The translations under genes were made by a program, and so were the position numbers. A stretch of DNA of 64,000 nt from Calliopum simillimum (taxonomy: Eukaryota; Arthropoda; Insecta; Diptera; Lauxaniidae): assembly GCA_951812925.1 (NCBI GenBank), contig OX638368.1, positions 122,783,309 to 122,847,308 on the forward strand, in the 5' to 3' direction. The notes below the pieces were generated by a model. The model ran no database searches and was not told where the DNA came from. It saw only the letters and a program-made list of their open reading frames with translations. Of this stretch, positions 1-11,354 are shown piece after piece (position 1 is the first letter of the stretch; each line of letters begins with the position of its first letter).

Positions 1-43
1 TCTACTAATTTTCAATACTGTCACTCAGATATTCTGCGATAAT

Positions 44-881
44 TTAAATGAATTCCTTTGAGCGTTTGCTCTTGGAATTATTGGCGCCACCTTCTACTAT
101 CTCAATGTGTTCTACCACCGCTGCACTCTCATGCAGCATCGCAAGCATTTCATTGTCACTACCACATGGTATTTGCATCTGAATTTGTACTTTTGTCCTA
201 ATTACATCCTCGCTGGATTTGCGATTCGAACTGCGTGACAAAATGCTGGATGATGTTGTTGTTGCATTTGATGTAGTTGTATTTGTTGTTGCCATACCAC
301 TGCCACCGCCAATGGCTTTGCCATGTGTACGTTTATGTTTACGTTGACCAAAGGTCAATGCTCTCATCATAAAGTTCGCCCAACTTGAAGAAAGTTTGGA
401 AAATCCTTTACGAAATTTGGTTGACATCAGATTGTACAATATGGGATTGATAGCCGAATTCATATACAACATAATGCGACAAAAGTACAACAGATTGTAA
501 TATTTTTCCATGCCGATATCCAGAAAAGTTTGTTCCGAACTCAATATAATCCACATAGTGAGCACGCGAAATGGCAGTAGGCAAAGGAAAAATGACAAAA
601 CTACCGCACCCAACATGAGGACGACTTGTTTGCGCGCCTTTTGACTGAGTTCCGGTCTTGTTGGTCGCAATTTCATCATTGGTCCGTCATTTGCGATGAG
701 ATTCTTAGCAATGATGCCGTACAGGATAATCAGTACAATCAGTGGTATGATAAAAAACATGGATATGGTCATAAGAAAAAAACCGATAGTCCATGTGGTA
801 ACAGCTTGTGTCAGGCAAACGGCCACAGATGATCCATCAATGTATTCAACGAATTTGTACTCCGCCACCCAGAGTATGGGG
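44..881 (-). CDS. ETHR: ETHR coding exon 4 (last exon here): TM4 end to C-terminus
   Basis: Begins after an acceptor reading TTTTATAG at 882-889 and completes the split serine codon AG|C left by exon 3. It encodes residues 189-467 and a TAA stop at 44-46. It carries extracellular loop 2 with the disulphide cysteine C211, TM5 (about 219-244), a basic third loop ending KARKQ, TM6 (about 273-298) with CLLPF at 289-293, and TM7 (about 316-340) with NPILY at 334-338, followed by a basic helix 8. The tail is low complexity (Gly, then Thr/Asn/Ser rich) and then acidic and basic; this part is probably poorly conserved. In flies this receptor makes two isoforms from alternative 3' exons covering this same part of the protein. 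Only one such exon is present here and I cannot say which isoform it is. Confidence 0.92.
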
Positions 882-1490
882 CTATAAAATGAATATTAGC
901 AGCTGTAAGAATTTAACTTGAGAACACAAAAAAAGAACATAAAGAATAAAACATAGAAAACAGAAATAAACAAGAAATAAGAAAAAACACAACTATACCA
1001 AACAGTTATGAACAGGCAGGATGGATAAAGGTGGGTCGGTCGGTCGGTCGGTGGCGGTGTTTTGTAGACAAAGATACGTACGTATTTAATAATCCTCATT
1101 AAAGTTCATAGACGATTTATCATCGTCTCAACTTGTTTACGTTAAAAACTTAAGATAATCATAATAGCTGAGCTAATCGATGGCTTTGCAATAAAAATAA
1201 GGAATAATATATATTTTATTGAAGAAAACTTGTTTGGCATAGAAAACTATTAGAATTAAAAGAAACATCACGGCATCTATTAATAGAATAATTAAGAAAT
1301 GAAAACGACTTCCGTAAGAAGCAATACAAGAAACACCGGAGAACAATACATTTGATTTTGAACAATTTTCCAAAATTAATTAGACTTTAAAGGAAAAGGA
1401 TTTAAGGAAAGAAATGCTCTGAAAGTTTTGCATAAAGAAAAAATTTATAATTTTTCTGAAATAGTTTGACGAAAATGTATGAAATTTGGA
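882..1490. other. ETHR intron 3, portion next to exon 4, nothing recognised
   Basis: AT-rich intron sequence. The only structure seen is a short GGTC-type simple repeat near 1031-1052. No coding potential or inverted termini were recognised. Confidence 0.5.
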
Positions 1491-1589
1491 AATGTAAGGA
1501 CTGTCCCAGAAAAATTTTACAGTTTTATTTCTTAAGATTTTGAATAACCTACAATAACACTTGCTGATAATAATTCAAAGTAAAAAGAT

Positions 1590-2445
1590 GTCTAGCAATC
1601 AAGAAAACGTTTGCAAACTAATCCACTTACCTGGAAAAACCAGTATTAAAACATTTTGCTATAGGTCAAAAAACAAGTGCATCAAATAGCACTGTCCAAA
1701 GGATTATTTTGAATTACAGAAAGGGTCTTTTTATCGGACGTAAAAAATATTTCAAATAGAAAGACTGACTTAGACTCACATTTGGTGAAAAATGTGAAGG
1801 AACTCTTTAATAAAATTTCTACACTTCAGTAAGTATTTTAAGTAAGATATTTCTTAAGGACGGGGATTTCGAAATCTACTATACAAAGGCTAAAGCAAAA
1901 AAGTAAGCTGAAGACCTAATGAGTTCAAAAAGTACCATATTGTTCAGATTAAAAGCAAGTCCGAAAGTTATATGAAGGCTATCTGACTAAATTTGTCTGT
2001 TACTTCATGGATGATGAAACACATGAACACCGGAACCGGATTTTATACCTGTACAGAGCAGAAGCAGTTACATAGCAAATTTAGAGAAAAGAAAATCATA
2101 AAATTTTCCAAGTAGTATAAAGTTTGGCAGGCCACATTCACCTGCACTCTGAAAATCAGTTTTTATTTTGTAACACAGGTAAATTCTAAAATTTATATTG
2201 ACAAGTTCCTGGAGGTACTGTAATATTTTGGCCTAATTTACTTACTACTCACTACTCTTAAGCCACCATAGAATGGTATGGAACCAAAAATGTAAGTTTT
2301 GTTCCAGAAAGTGTGAATTGGGCTCTTATCGAATGGGATCTTCGAAGGAGTAAATGTACTGAACACAATTTACAAAATTTCAGAAATAAGTGGAGCAGAT
2401 CGTATGGTACTGTCGACTAAACAACTGTACAAAACTCAATGATGG
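1590..2445 (+). pseudogene. Tc1/mariner-superfamily transposase relic
   Basis: A decayed transposase read across several frames. It starts with MSSNQENVCK at about 1590. A first catalytic aspartate lies in the context MDDETH at about 2008. A C-terminal stretch includes FRNKWSRSYGTVD and then MMGLTKK near 2380-2450. Many stops and frameshifts separate these pieces, so no protein is made. The same lineage is present at 30225-31120, where the matching motifs are MHDETY and a C-terminus with LMTGFPEKV. Clear terminal inverted repeats were not found, so the element limits are open. It lies antisense to the receptor inside its third intron. Confidence 0.6.
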
Positions 2446-2626
2446 GCCTAACTAAAAAATAAAATATTTTATAGAAAATAAATATTTGTTAACAGTTTTA
2501 GGGTTATTTGTATTCTTTATACTATCTTTACATACATACATATATACAAAAGCGAATGTTTGTATATTTGTATGTTCTTTATAGACTCCTAAGCGGCTGG
2601 ACCGATCACCGTGAAAAATTATATAT

Positions 2627-3787
2627 ATAGGGTGTATCGCATAAGGTTACGAAGCTACTGGGAGGTGATAGAGGAGGCTTAGACTAACAAAAACCTGCAC
2701 CTGTGGGGTCTAAAATATACCACCAAGGATTTATAGCTTTAAAACAGATTTTCTGACTTGTTTTACAAAAAAAAAAAAAAAAATTTCTTGGATCACCCAA
2801 ACATTCTAGAGAAAACATTCTTATGGCAATGTTTTAGTTAATTGTATTAGCTTTCAGACAATGTATATGGTTCATAGGGTTGAAACGATTTCGCAAAGTT
2901 CTGGACCTTTAAAGTTGATTTTTTAACTTTTTTTCATATTTTTTGACTTTGGCGGCGATTTTAGTATAAAAAAGGTCGTATTATTATGTCCTTTCATAAT
3001 TTTTTTTGAAATCCTCGTTCAATTTTCTCTTATTTGGTAGTACATTTATCATACTAATTTTTTAATTTGAGGTTGGAAAAAAATACTTTTCAATGTAACA
3101 CATGGGTTACTTGCATATGACGTGCGCGTCACATTCGCTGCCCTTCATCTAGTGGAGCCTAAAAACGAAATATTCTTGAAAAACATTTTTTTCTGACCTC
3201 AAACTAACAAATTGGTAAGACAAGTGTGCCTCCAAATTAAAGAAATTTAACGGAAATTTGAAAAAAGTTATAAAAGAATATGCGAATAGGATCTTTTTCA
3301 TACTAAAATGGCCGCCAAAGTCAAAAATAGGAAAAAAATTAAAATATCAACTTTAAAGATTCAGAACTTTACGAAATCCTTTTAAATCCTATAAACCATA
3401 TACATTATCTGAAAGCTCATACAATTAGCTAAAACTTTGCCATAGAAAAAACGTTTAGGTGACCCAAGTTTTTTTTTTTTTGTTAAACAAGTCAGAATAT
3501 CAGTTTTAACCCTCTAACTCCTCAGGAATACATTTTAGACCCCCTCAGGCAGCACCGTGCGAAAAATTTGCTCTTGGGCGGGGCTTTACATATATGAAAA
3601 CGAGGGAACACTTCATGAAACACTAAAATTGTACCATTATATATGGGTAAAAAACCTTTCTGGTTGGTTTAAACCCCCAAAACCCCCCGTGTGCACGGGC
3701 CTGTCCTCAGGTGCAATTTTTTGGCTAGTCTAGCTTTCCTCTATCACCTCCCAGAAGCTTCGTAACCTTATGCGATACACCCTATAT
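2627..3787. mobile_element. 1.16 kb foldback element with long terminal inverted repeats
   Basis: The left end reads TATAGGGTGTATCGCATAAG and the right end carries its reverse complement ending at about 3787. The inverted homology continues inward through most of the element, for example the stretches around 2790-2960 and 3300-3470. No transposase reading frame is present. It sits inside a further repeat whose two halves, 2510-2626 and 3788-4080, look like one interrupted unit. Possible TA target, not certain. Confidence 0.75.
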
Positions 3788-5580
3788 AGGTTTTCGGGTA
3801 CGGTGCGTGCTTCTGCGTCATTAGTTTTTTGGCTTTTTTTTTTAACCCAAAGGGTGCCTCCTTGGATGCCGGAACCAAAAATTTTTCAGAATTTTTTTGT
3901 TTATTTTATCGTTTCCAAAAAAATTAATTCATCACATCACTAAAATTATTTGACGAACATGGATGAGATTTGGTATACATATGTATTAAGAGTATAGGGG
4001 CAAATTATGTCAAAGGGAAAAATGGGCAGTACCACGCCCATAAAAAATGTCATATCTCTGAAACTATTTAATGCGCATCGATAAGATTTTGGACAATTAA
4101 CAATTTATTGCTGGTGTCAACACTTTGGTTTAATTTAATTGGAGATGCCCGGCCATCTGTCCAATGTGTTGCAAAGCATACCAGGAAATGTATATTAAAA
4201 ACACTTTTAATGTTGAAATTTATGTTTTATTTAGATATCGGGAAAAACCGGATTGGTAAATTTAGACTCAAAACTTCTTTCCGTAAACCCAAAGTACTTA
4301 AGGCACTTTCTAAAAAACAAAACTAAATTGTGGGTAACCTAAACTATTCAATGTGGTTTGCATACAAGTACATATAAACTATTTCCAAAACAGAACAAAA
4401 ATTATGATTGATAGTAATTAAAATTAAATGAAGAAGAAAAAATGAAACTAAAGCAGATCCCCAAAAAAAAAAGTGCCAAATGTTATAAAGCCACAGTAAT
4501 ATTTATATTATGGCTCAGTCGGCAACATTGTGACAAAAGAAAGAAAACTTTATTTTGTGGCATAATATTCCATAAGATTTTTTTTTTCTTTCTATTTCTA
4601 TAAAATTCTTTTGACAGTGACAATGACAAGGGACATCCACAAAAAGAAGAAACACAAAAGAATTGGTGTAATGATAGGGGCTTATAATCTTAAAACATTG
4701 CAATACCAACAAAACACAAGAAAAGAACGAGATATTTTTGTCAATATCATAAAAATGTAAAGAAAAAACCATGATGTCCTTTGGAATAGTCGTAGTAATA
4801 TTAATGTTATTAGCTCTTGCTTTGCATTTCAATGAAAACGAATCGTTATTGCTGTTGGAAGTTTACAAATATTTTTATTTTCAAAATTAGTTTACGATAA
4901 ACACGCAGCTTTTTCTTTTTTTTTTTAACGAGAAATGCAGTAATTTCAATACAGATTTAAGAGATTATATCATGTTCCAAATTAACGAAGGTATTGCCTT
5001 TATTTAAATCAAATAAAAATTCCTAAACGACACAAATGGTAATGGCTTAGTAGTAGGCAATATAAAAATTTTGTTTAATATTTTTAGATTCTCATATGGT
5101 ACAAGGAAAGAAATAAATATAAACGACAGTTTTTGTAGTATAAAAGGTTCTTAAGATCATATGAAATTTTATGCATTTTTGTTAAAGTCAGAATTCAAAG
5201 TATAAAGAGCATGTTAGGTATGTTAAGAAATAAATCATTGATTAGTTACAGTGCATGAGATAACATAGCAAAACAATGAGACTTAAGCTTAATATCACAA
5301 CAAAAAATGTCATTGACATGCTATATCCATTAATAATAACATTGGAAAAAAAGCTTCTATTACAGTTAGTAAGATATAGATGGATGCAACTACATTGTAA
5401 GTAGTAATTATGTGTATATACGAGAGTTGTGTGATAGATAAGTACATGAAAGTTTCTTTTTGAAAAATTTTTTGATATCACTGTGCAATATTTTTGAGGT
5501 CATCGAATCCAAGCCACTTTTTGAAAGTACCCTATCTGAGTTTTTCTAGTTTGACTCCAGTCCAGATTTTATAGTACTAA
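3788..5580. other. ETHR intron 3: repeat remnant, then unannotated AT-rich sequence
   Basis: From 3788 to about 4080 is the right half of the repeat split by the foldback element, with a fragment resembling the tandem-unit repeats at 17 kb and 54 kb (TACCACGCCC, CTGAAACTATTTAATGC). From 4100 to 5580 no feature was recognised; short reading frames there lack any recognisable motif. Confidence 0.4.
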
Positions 5581-5599
5581 GAAGGTATATATAAGTATT

Positions 5600-7512
5600 T
5601 GGGTTTTTCCACGGCTATGTTTGAGTGGCCCAAAATTTTAAATTTTTTTGGAATTGCGGTCCTACGGCACCAAAATGTTCTCTTTGATGTAAACAAGCAC
5701 TATGTAAAATTTGGTCTATTTCAGAGAACATTTGATGCATCACAAACCATTTTAAAAACCAACTAGTAAGTGTGTTAACTTTGGCCTGGCCAAACATTAA
5801 AAATACCTTACACAGCAGTATTTTGAAAATGTTGCTTATATGAGAGGTGCCACGCCGAATTCGCCGAGTTTTTTCTCAGAGTTTTAATTAATAGTTATTA
5901 GCATTTGAGTGAAATTTGGTTGGATTGCTCCAAAAAATATTTTCAGTTCAGCGTTTTGAAGCTTTTACTTATGTAAGAGGTGCCACGCCCTCTTGTCCAA
6001 ATTCGCCCAGTTTTTGCGCAGAGCTTGCGCTTACAATTCGTAGTATTTATGTGCATTTTGGTTGCATTGTCGTAAAAACTACTCCTAAAGTTGCATTTTG
6101 AATATACTTTTTGTATGGGCGGTAGGCGTGACCGTTAACCGATTTTGCTCATTTTCAATCCCTTGAGCTAACTTTGACGGCGGAGGTAGTGTAGCGAATT
6201 TCATTGAATTATCTTTCTTAGTTTTCCCAAAAAATGCATTTCCACACACAGCCGTTACCCAGCCAGCCAGCCAGCCAGACAGACGGACATAGCTATATCG
6301 ACTCAGGAGATGACGCTGATCAAGAATATATATAGTTTTTTATATCTGTCACGCCTCCTTCTCTGCGTTACAAACGGAAGGACAAAGTGAATTTACCCTG
6401 GGTGTAGGGTAGAGGTGTTTTAAGAATGTATGGAGATCCTTAGTAACAATATTTTGATACATGACACCCCTCAATATTGTGAGGTTGGAAAAAAAAATGA
6501 GTTTGCAAAAAAAATTTTGGGGGTGGAGTGAGGGTAAAGGTTGGCGCATCGAGGTCAAAGATGAGAGAAAAAGAGAAAAAATGTACATACAGCTTTACAA
6601 ATGTTTAGGGGTCACATCTAGGGGGGTCAAATGTATGACCGACCCACATTATTTTTTCTTTTCCAACATTTTTACTAAGCATACTTACCCCCTATCTCTA
6701 ATCCTTAAGGGGGCTCCCATACAAAATTTACATTTTTAGGAAATCGACCCCCACTACTCCCTGGGTGCCCCTAGAAGGGTCAAATGTATGACTGGTCCCT
6801 AATATTTTTTTCTACCCAACATTTTTTCACAACATACTTAACCTCTATCTCTGACTCTTTAGGGGACTCCCATACAAAATAGATGACATAGACATGAAAA
6901 ATATTATTTATTATTATTTAATATTATATAAAAAATTTTTTTTTTTTTTATAAATTTTCCTAGAAATAAAGGGGGTCTGTCATACAATTTACCCTTCTAG
7001 AGGTACCCATGGTCCAGTTAGGGCAGTGGGGGCAGTTTTTAAAAAAAACGTAACTTTGTATGGGTGCCCCCTTAAGGATTGGAAATAGGGGGTAGGTAAG
7101 CTGTCAAACTTTGGAGGGGGGGTAATAGGGGCCGGTCATACATTTGACCCTACTAAGGGCACCCTGGGAGTGGTGGCTGTCGATTTCCTAAAAATGTCAA
7201 TTTTGTATGGAAGCCCCTTTAGGGGTTAGAGATAGGGGGTAAGTATGCTTGGTAAAAATGTTGGGGGAGAAAAAATAATGTGGGTCGGTCATACATTTGA
7301 CCCCTCTAGAGGTGGCCCCTCTTGCAGGGCTGTAAATAAATTATTTCTCCTTTTCTCTCATCTTTGACTTCGATGCGCCAACCCTTACCCTCACCCCACC
7401 CCCAAAATTTTTTTTTCAAACTCATTTTTTTTTCCAACCTCACAAAATTGAGGGGTGTCAAGTATCAAAATCCAAAATTCGTGCACTAAAACATCCCTAG
7501 TGTAGGGTATAA
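5600..7512 (+). repeat. Dispersed repeat family A, copy 1, split by a foldback element
   Basis: A multi-copy non-coding repeat. It begins with a segment shared with 29222-29420, continues with 130-150 base units containing GGTGCCACGCCC and CGCCCAGTTTTTGC, then a GCCAGCCAGCCAGACAG simple run. Its end carries GACTCAGGAG, GATCAAGAATATATAT and a short palindrome, TACCCTGGGTGTAGGGTA. Other copies are at 25712-26450 (reverse), 59500-60010 and 62830-63660. The copy is interrupted at 6412-7500. Confidence 0.75.
6412..7500. mobile_element. 1.09 kb foldback element with 9-base target duplication
   Basis: The two halves are inverted copies of each other: 6462-6740 pairs with 7190-7462, including ACACCCCTCAAT, GGGTGAGGGTAAGG-type and GGGTCAAATGTATGAC stretches. 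The outer ends GAGGTGTTTTA and TAAAACATCCCTAG are imperfect inverted repeats. TGTAGGGTA occurs directly at 6403-6411 and again at 7501-7509, so the insertion duplicated nine bases of the repeat family A host. Nine-base duplications with very long terminal repeats are typical of Mutator-like elements; that assignment is inference. No transposase is encoded. Confidence 0.78.
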
Positions 7513-7587
7513 AAATGAACAGCTTAAATTTTAAAACACAACATTTTTTTCATATTCAGGTTTTTAAAATGGTTTGCGACGCATGGT

Positions 7588-8080
7588 ACGGGATTTGGTT
7601 TTCCTATCTTCAACAACATTGTAGCTTTAGACTTAAAGAAAGAAAGTGTTCAACAAACTGACCCGAAAAAAATTGCGTTTTTGGCTCAAATCTTAAAAAT
7701 ATCAAAAATTTATACCATTTTCAGTCATTGTTACCAAACGTTTCCGTCAAGGCTAAACGGAACAACTCTTTAGAGTATGCCAATAGCATAAGAGTACTCC
7801 TTGATACCGTTATGCTCCTACATAACCACAAAAAACTTATTTTCGAAATTTCACCTGTAGAACTCTAAAGAAACAAGAAACATTTTTCTAGAACGCCTTA
7901 ACCCATCGTATCATTTTTTTTTTATAAAGTGGGTTAAACTGGGCTAAAGCGTTATACAAAATTTTGCGTAAAGTATTTTTGAGATCAAAGGCGCAAGCTT
8001 CTCGGGTCAGTTTGTTGAACATTTTTTTCCTTTAGTGTATAGCAACAACTTTGTTGAATTAAGAAAACAAAATCCCGAGC
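7588..8080. repeat. Inverted-repeat element in ETHR intron 3
   Basis: The stretch 7588-7667 (GGGATTTGGTTTTCC through CAACAAACTGACCCG) recurs as its reverse complement at 8003-8080. The centre of about 330 bases shows no coding potential. Target duplication not identified. From 8081 to 8466 nothing further was recognised before exon 3. Confidence 0.6.
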
Positions 8081-8466
8081 GGCTTACAAGATATAGCAGT
8101 GGCAAAAGCGAATTTTCGTTGAAAAACCCCAAATATATAGATATAGTACTATGAAATCCGACCTGGAACCAAACTAGCAAAACCAAGATATGGTTTGCTA
8201 ATAACATCAAATACTTTCAGGAACAGCACTCAAAAAATTTTTTCCATTTTTCATGTTGCACTATGTATTCAATTTATTCCATAGTCGTTCTTTTATTTAA
8301 ATGGCTGACGCTCATTAACTGAATCATACAGCGGCCTGATTTTTGTGATCTCTAGCCGAGGTCAGGCACACATATCATACAACACTCGTATAAATATATC
8401 ATTTCCAAAATTTACTTTAAAAAGCAGACAACAAACACCACGCACAAAAAAAATAAATCCATTTAC

Positions 8467-8647
8467 CTGGTAAAAAGTGCCGCAACTCCCCATGCCAATA
8501 CACAAATGAGTAGTGCACGAGTTTTGGTGCAAACATAGCCGGCTTTCAAGGGTTCACATATTGCATAGTAGCGTTCAAAGGATATAGCCAATATAGTAAG
8601 CACACTCGCATGTGCAACTGTTAATTCCACAAAGGGTACGGCTTTAC
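8467..8647 (-). CDS. ETHR: ETHR coding exon 3: TM3 to TM4
   Basis: Preceded by acceptor CAATTTCAG (8648-8656) and followed by donor GTAAAT (8461-8466). It begins in phase with the T of a split cysteine codon and ends with AG of a serine codon. Residues 129-189 include the TM3 disulphide cysteine C129, TM3 (about 131-152), the G-protein-coupling motif ERY at 153-155 (the usual DRY box with glutamate), intracellular loop 2 and most of TM4, ending in a WGVAALF stretch. Highly similar in wording to the fly receptor as I recall it, with no stops. Confidence 0.93.
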
Positions 8648-8896
8648 CTGAAATTGAACAAAAAAAGATTAGTTAATACTTACTTAGTAAGGCTTTGAGC
8701 ACAATTACTGAGTATATCTCAGGTCATTAGAAAGGAATGTAAATAATAAGCTGACAGGAAGTCTAAGTTATAATCTTATGAGTAGATAACTGATTTTACA
8801 AATTTTCTAATGAAATCTTAAAAAAAGCCCCAAGGTGTATAAGAGAACTACATATATCAAGGTCAGATGTAAAGTTAGAGAAGTTCTATAGCAAAT

Positions 8897-9662
8897 GATT
8901 ACAAAGTTTTATTTCGGGCAGCTGAAGGTCATTGCTGAAGTAACTTTCTGTGTCGAATTTGAATTCAAGTTCAGAATAGGCCCATCACTGCAGGATTTGG
9001 AAATATTTGCGGTTGAGTATACGAAAAATTACTATATTGGCTATTTTTGTTGTTATATGAACAAAATTTTTGTTATTTTTTTACGTAGTACCACTCTTTT
9101 TCTTCAAAATTATCTCATGAAAAGTGCTGTATGATGTTTTTTCAAAAGATATGGCTAAAACGACAGTCTTTGGATTTCATGATATCATCTTAAATCGCCC
9201 ATAACTTTTGAAGGAAATATCGAACGAGTATGTACCTTTCAAAAGTTTATTTTGAAGAGAAAGAGTAGTATTAAATCGACGGTATTGAATCCCTCTCTAC
9301 ATTTTACCAAAATTAAGTTGTTGATAGCAAACCCTTCATTGAATCAAATGCCTATATGGAATTCTGGCCTTTCTTGTCAATATTTTTATGCTTCAAATGA
9401 TTGATACTTAAAGAATAGCGAATATAATGGTTCTTTTTGCTCTCCTTATATTTATGCAAAATGAGGGTATTGAATAAAAGCCGCCGATGTGAAGATTAAG
9501 ATAAGAAAACATTAAAACAAAATTTTTTGCAGTCTGCATCTAACCTCAAAAATAACCATTTTTCGTGAATTTGACCTAAAATATCAGATTTGGATTCCAC
9601 GCAGAGAGTTATTTTGGGAATGACCCTCAGCTGCCTGGAAACTTTCAAAACCCCGTAATGAT
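8897..9662. mobile_element. Foldback element, about 0.77 kb
   Basis: The left arm (GGCAGCTGAAGGTCATTG and on, 8920-9000) matches the reverse complement of the right arm (9560-9640, with CAATGACC-like and CAGCTGCC). Both arms give short open frames with similar peptide ends on opposite strands, which is a by-product of the palindrome and not a gene. Confidence 0.65.
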
Positions 9663-9856
9663 ATTCTATTAACACCATGCATTTTATTGGTCCATTATAC
9701 TTAAAAACTTAGTCGAACTTTCTTGAAACTTGATGGATCAATCCACCGTGAATATATTTTATCCTTCAAAAATTATTTACAGAGATAATCTTATGTAGAG
9801 AAACAATTTTGGAAAATTCTTACAACTAAACTTACCTAATTTTAAACTATGACAAT

Positions 9857-10201
9857 TACACTCAAAAAAATCTGTTGTAAAAGAGTAGCAAAATTCTGTA
9901 TGTTTTACAGCATTTACTTTCATTTTTCATCCCATATCTTTTGCAGTTAATATTACAATTTTGTTGTACATTTGAAAAATTAGCTGTGAAAAATAAAATT
10001 TTTGCTGTAGATTTCACAACAAAAAAAAGTTTATATCGATAATTTTAACAAATTTCTGGTAGAAATTATTGCATTTGCTATTAAATTAACAATTAATTGT
10101 AAATTCTATTATATTAACTTTTAAATTAGCAAATCCACAGAGAATTGTAAAATTCACAACTAAACGTTGTTAAAACTACCGCAGCAATTTTTTTGGGTGT
10201 A
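9857..10201. mobile_element. MITE of about 345 bases, TA-type target
   Basis: Ends are TACACTCAAAAAAAT and ATTTTTTTGGGTGTA, near-perfect inverted repeats, with AT-rich inverted-leaning contents between. No coding capacity. Probably inserted at TA. Confidence 0.65.
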
Positions 10202-10529
10202 GCTTTTTGATATGATGATATCACAAGTACAGGCAGCTTTGATTAAAGCTTAGCTTCAAAATTACTTTAATGTCAAATCGATCTGGGGTTGGGTTTTCTA
10301 TTTTTCAATCTTCGAAATTAATTCAAGGTTAGTCAGGGTCACCAGCAAAGAAAAGTTTACTGAAACACTTTTACCAAAAGTTATTTCTCTGGGAAAATTT
10401 TTAAACAGACCTTAGATTCAACTAAATTCTTGAATAAGAAACTCACAACCGTACAAACTGGCTCCGGCAAGAGCAGGACCATTCCTTCTTTTAATCCTGA
10501 ACATAGTGCCAACTGTTTTCATGATCATA

Positions 10530-11075
10530 TAAGGGAAACCAATCCAAATTTGATCTCGATAACTTTTTTAATTTGGGTTCACTGATTCTGAATCTGGCCA
10601 CGGTTTTTTCCTATCATGTCTGAAACCCGAGTTATCTTTGGTTAAAAGTCTAGAGAATGTACATCCAGGAAGTAGTGTAGTTCACTTTTGTCATCGGCAA
10701 TAAATAGTCCTGATCTTCTACTTTAAACCATAACTTTGGATCAATTGGATCATTCCTTCCGAGATATCATTATTTGAAGTAAAGGTATAGCAAAACCCTG
10801 TAAATGGCTACATTAAATTTGTATACCTTTACTTGAATGAATGATATCTCGGAGAGTGATGAGCCAATTGGAAAAGTTAAAATTTGGTTGAAAGAGGAAA
10901 ATCAGGACTATTCAGTGCTACTGACTAAAGTGAAATACACTATTTTCTGAATGTACACCATATGTCTGAAAATTTCGTTTTCTGCACTTTAAATCAAGGA
11001 GAACTCAGATCTCAGATGTGATAGGAAAAAACAGTTATCGAGATCAAATTCATTTTTTTGTGCTACAAAGTGTAA
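10530..11075. mobile_element. Foldback element family G, copy in ETHR intron 2
   Basis: Left arm AATTTGATCTCGATAAC and right arm GTTATCGAGATCAAATT are inverted. Internal stretches with AAAGGTATAGC and ATGATATCTCGG also pair. A second copy lies at 14724-15243 and a partial one at about 58340-58495. Confidence 0.68.
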
Positions 11076-11104
11076 TTAACTTAAAGACTAAATGTACTAC
11101 TTAC

Positions 11105-11267
11105 ACATTTCCTGACCCAAGGTCCAAGTTTCAGGTCTGGTGTTAACTTCCACTAAAACCGTTGGGGTGCACACCAGTAGTACAAGTAAATCAGCAATAC
11201 TGAGGTTGGTTAAGAAAATATTTGTTGAATTACGCATATCCTTTGTCTTAATTATAACAATCGGTAC
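11105..11267 (-). CDS. ETHR: ETHR coding exon 2: end of TM1 and TM2
   Basis: Starts after acceptor CTTAAG (11268-11273) in phase 0 and ends on the first base of a cysteine codon, with donor GTAAGT at 11099-11104. It encodes residues 75-128: the cytoplasmic loop 1 with KTKDMRNSTN, TM2 (about 92-116) with LSIADL and the conserved aspartate D100, and extracellular loop 1 with the conserved tryptophan W122. The acceptor has a short pyrimidine tract but the frame and residues leave little doubt. Confidence 0.93.
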
Positions 11268-11354
11268 CTTAAGAAGAAAATTATATAAAAATAAAATACA
11301 TATGTAAGATTTTAAATTAAAAAAGAAACCCCACAAATCATTTGCCTAACTTAC
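11268..11354 (-). other. ETHR intron 1 (87 bases)
   Basis: Short intron with donor GTAAGT and acceptor CTTAAG in phase 0, between GNIM and VPIV of TM1. It contains no repeat, in contrast to the other introns. Confidence 0.9.

Larger units (their letters stand above)
8648..11104 (-). other. ETHR intron 2, filled with three inverted-repeat elements
   Basis: Bounded by GTAAGT and TTTCAG. Apart from the elements at 8897-9662, 9857-10201 and 10530-11075, the sequence between them shows no recognisable feature. Confidence 0.8.

Noticed and set aside
1031..1052. GGTC simple repeat as a regulatory element
   Set aside because: Five units only; ordinary microsatellite.
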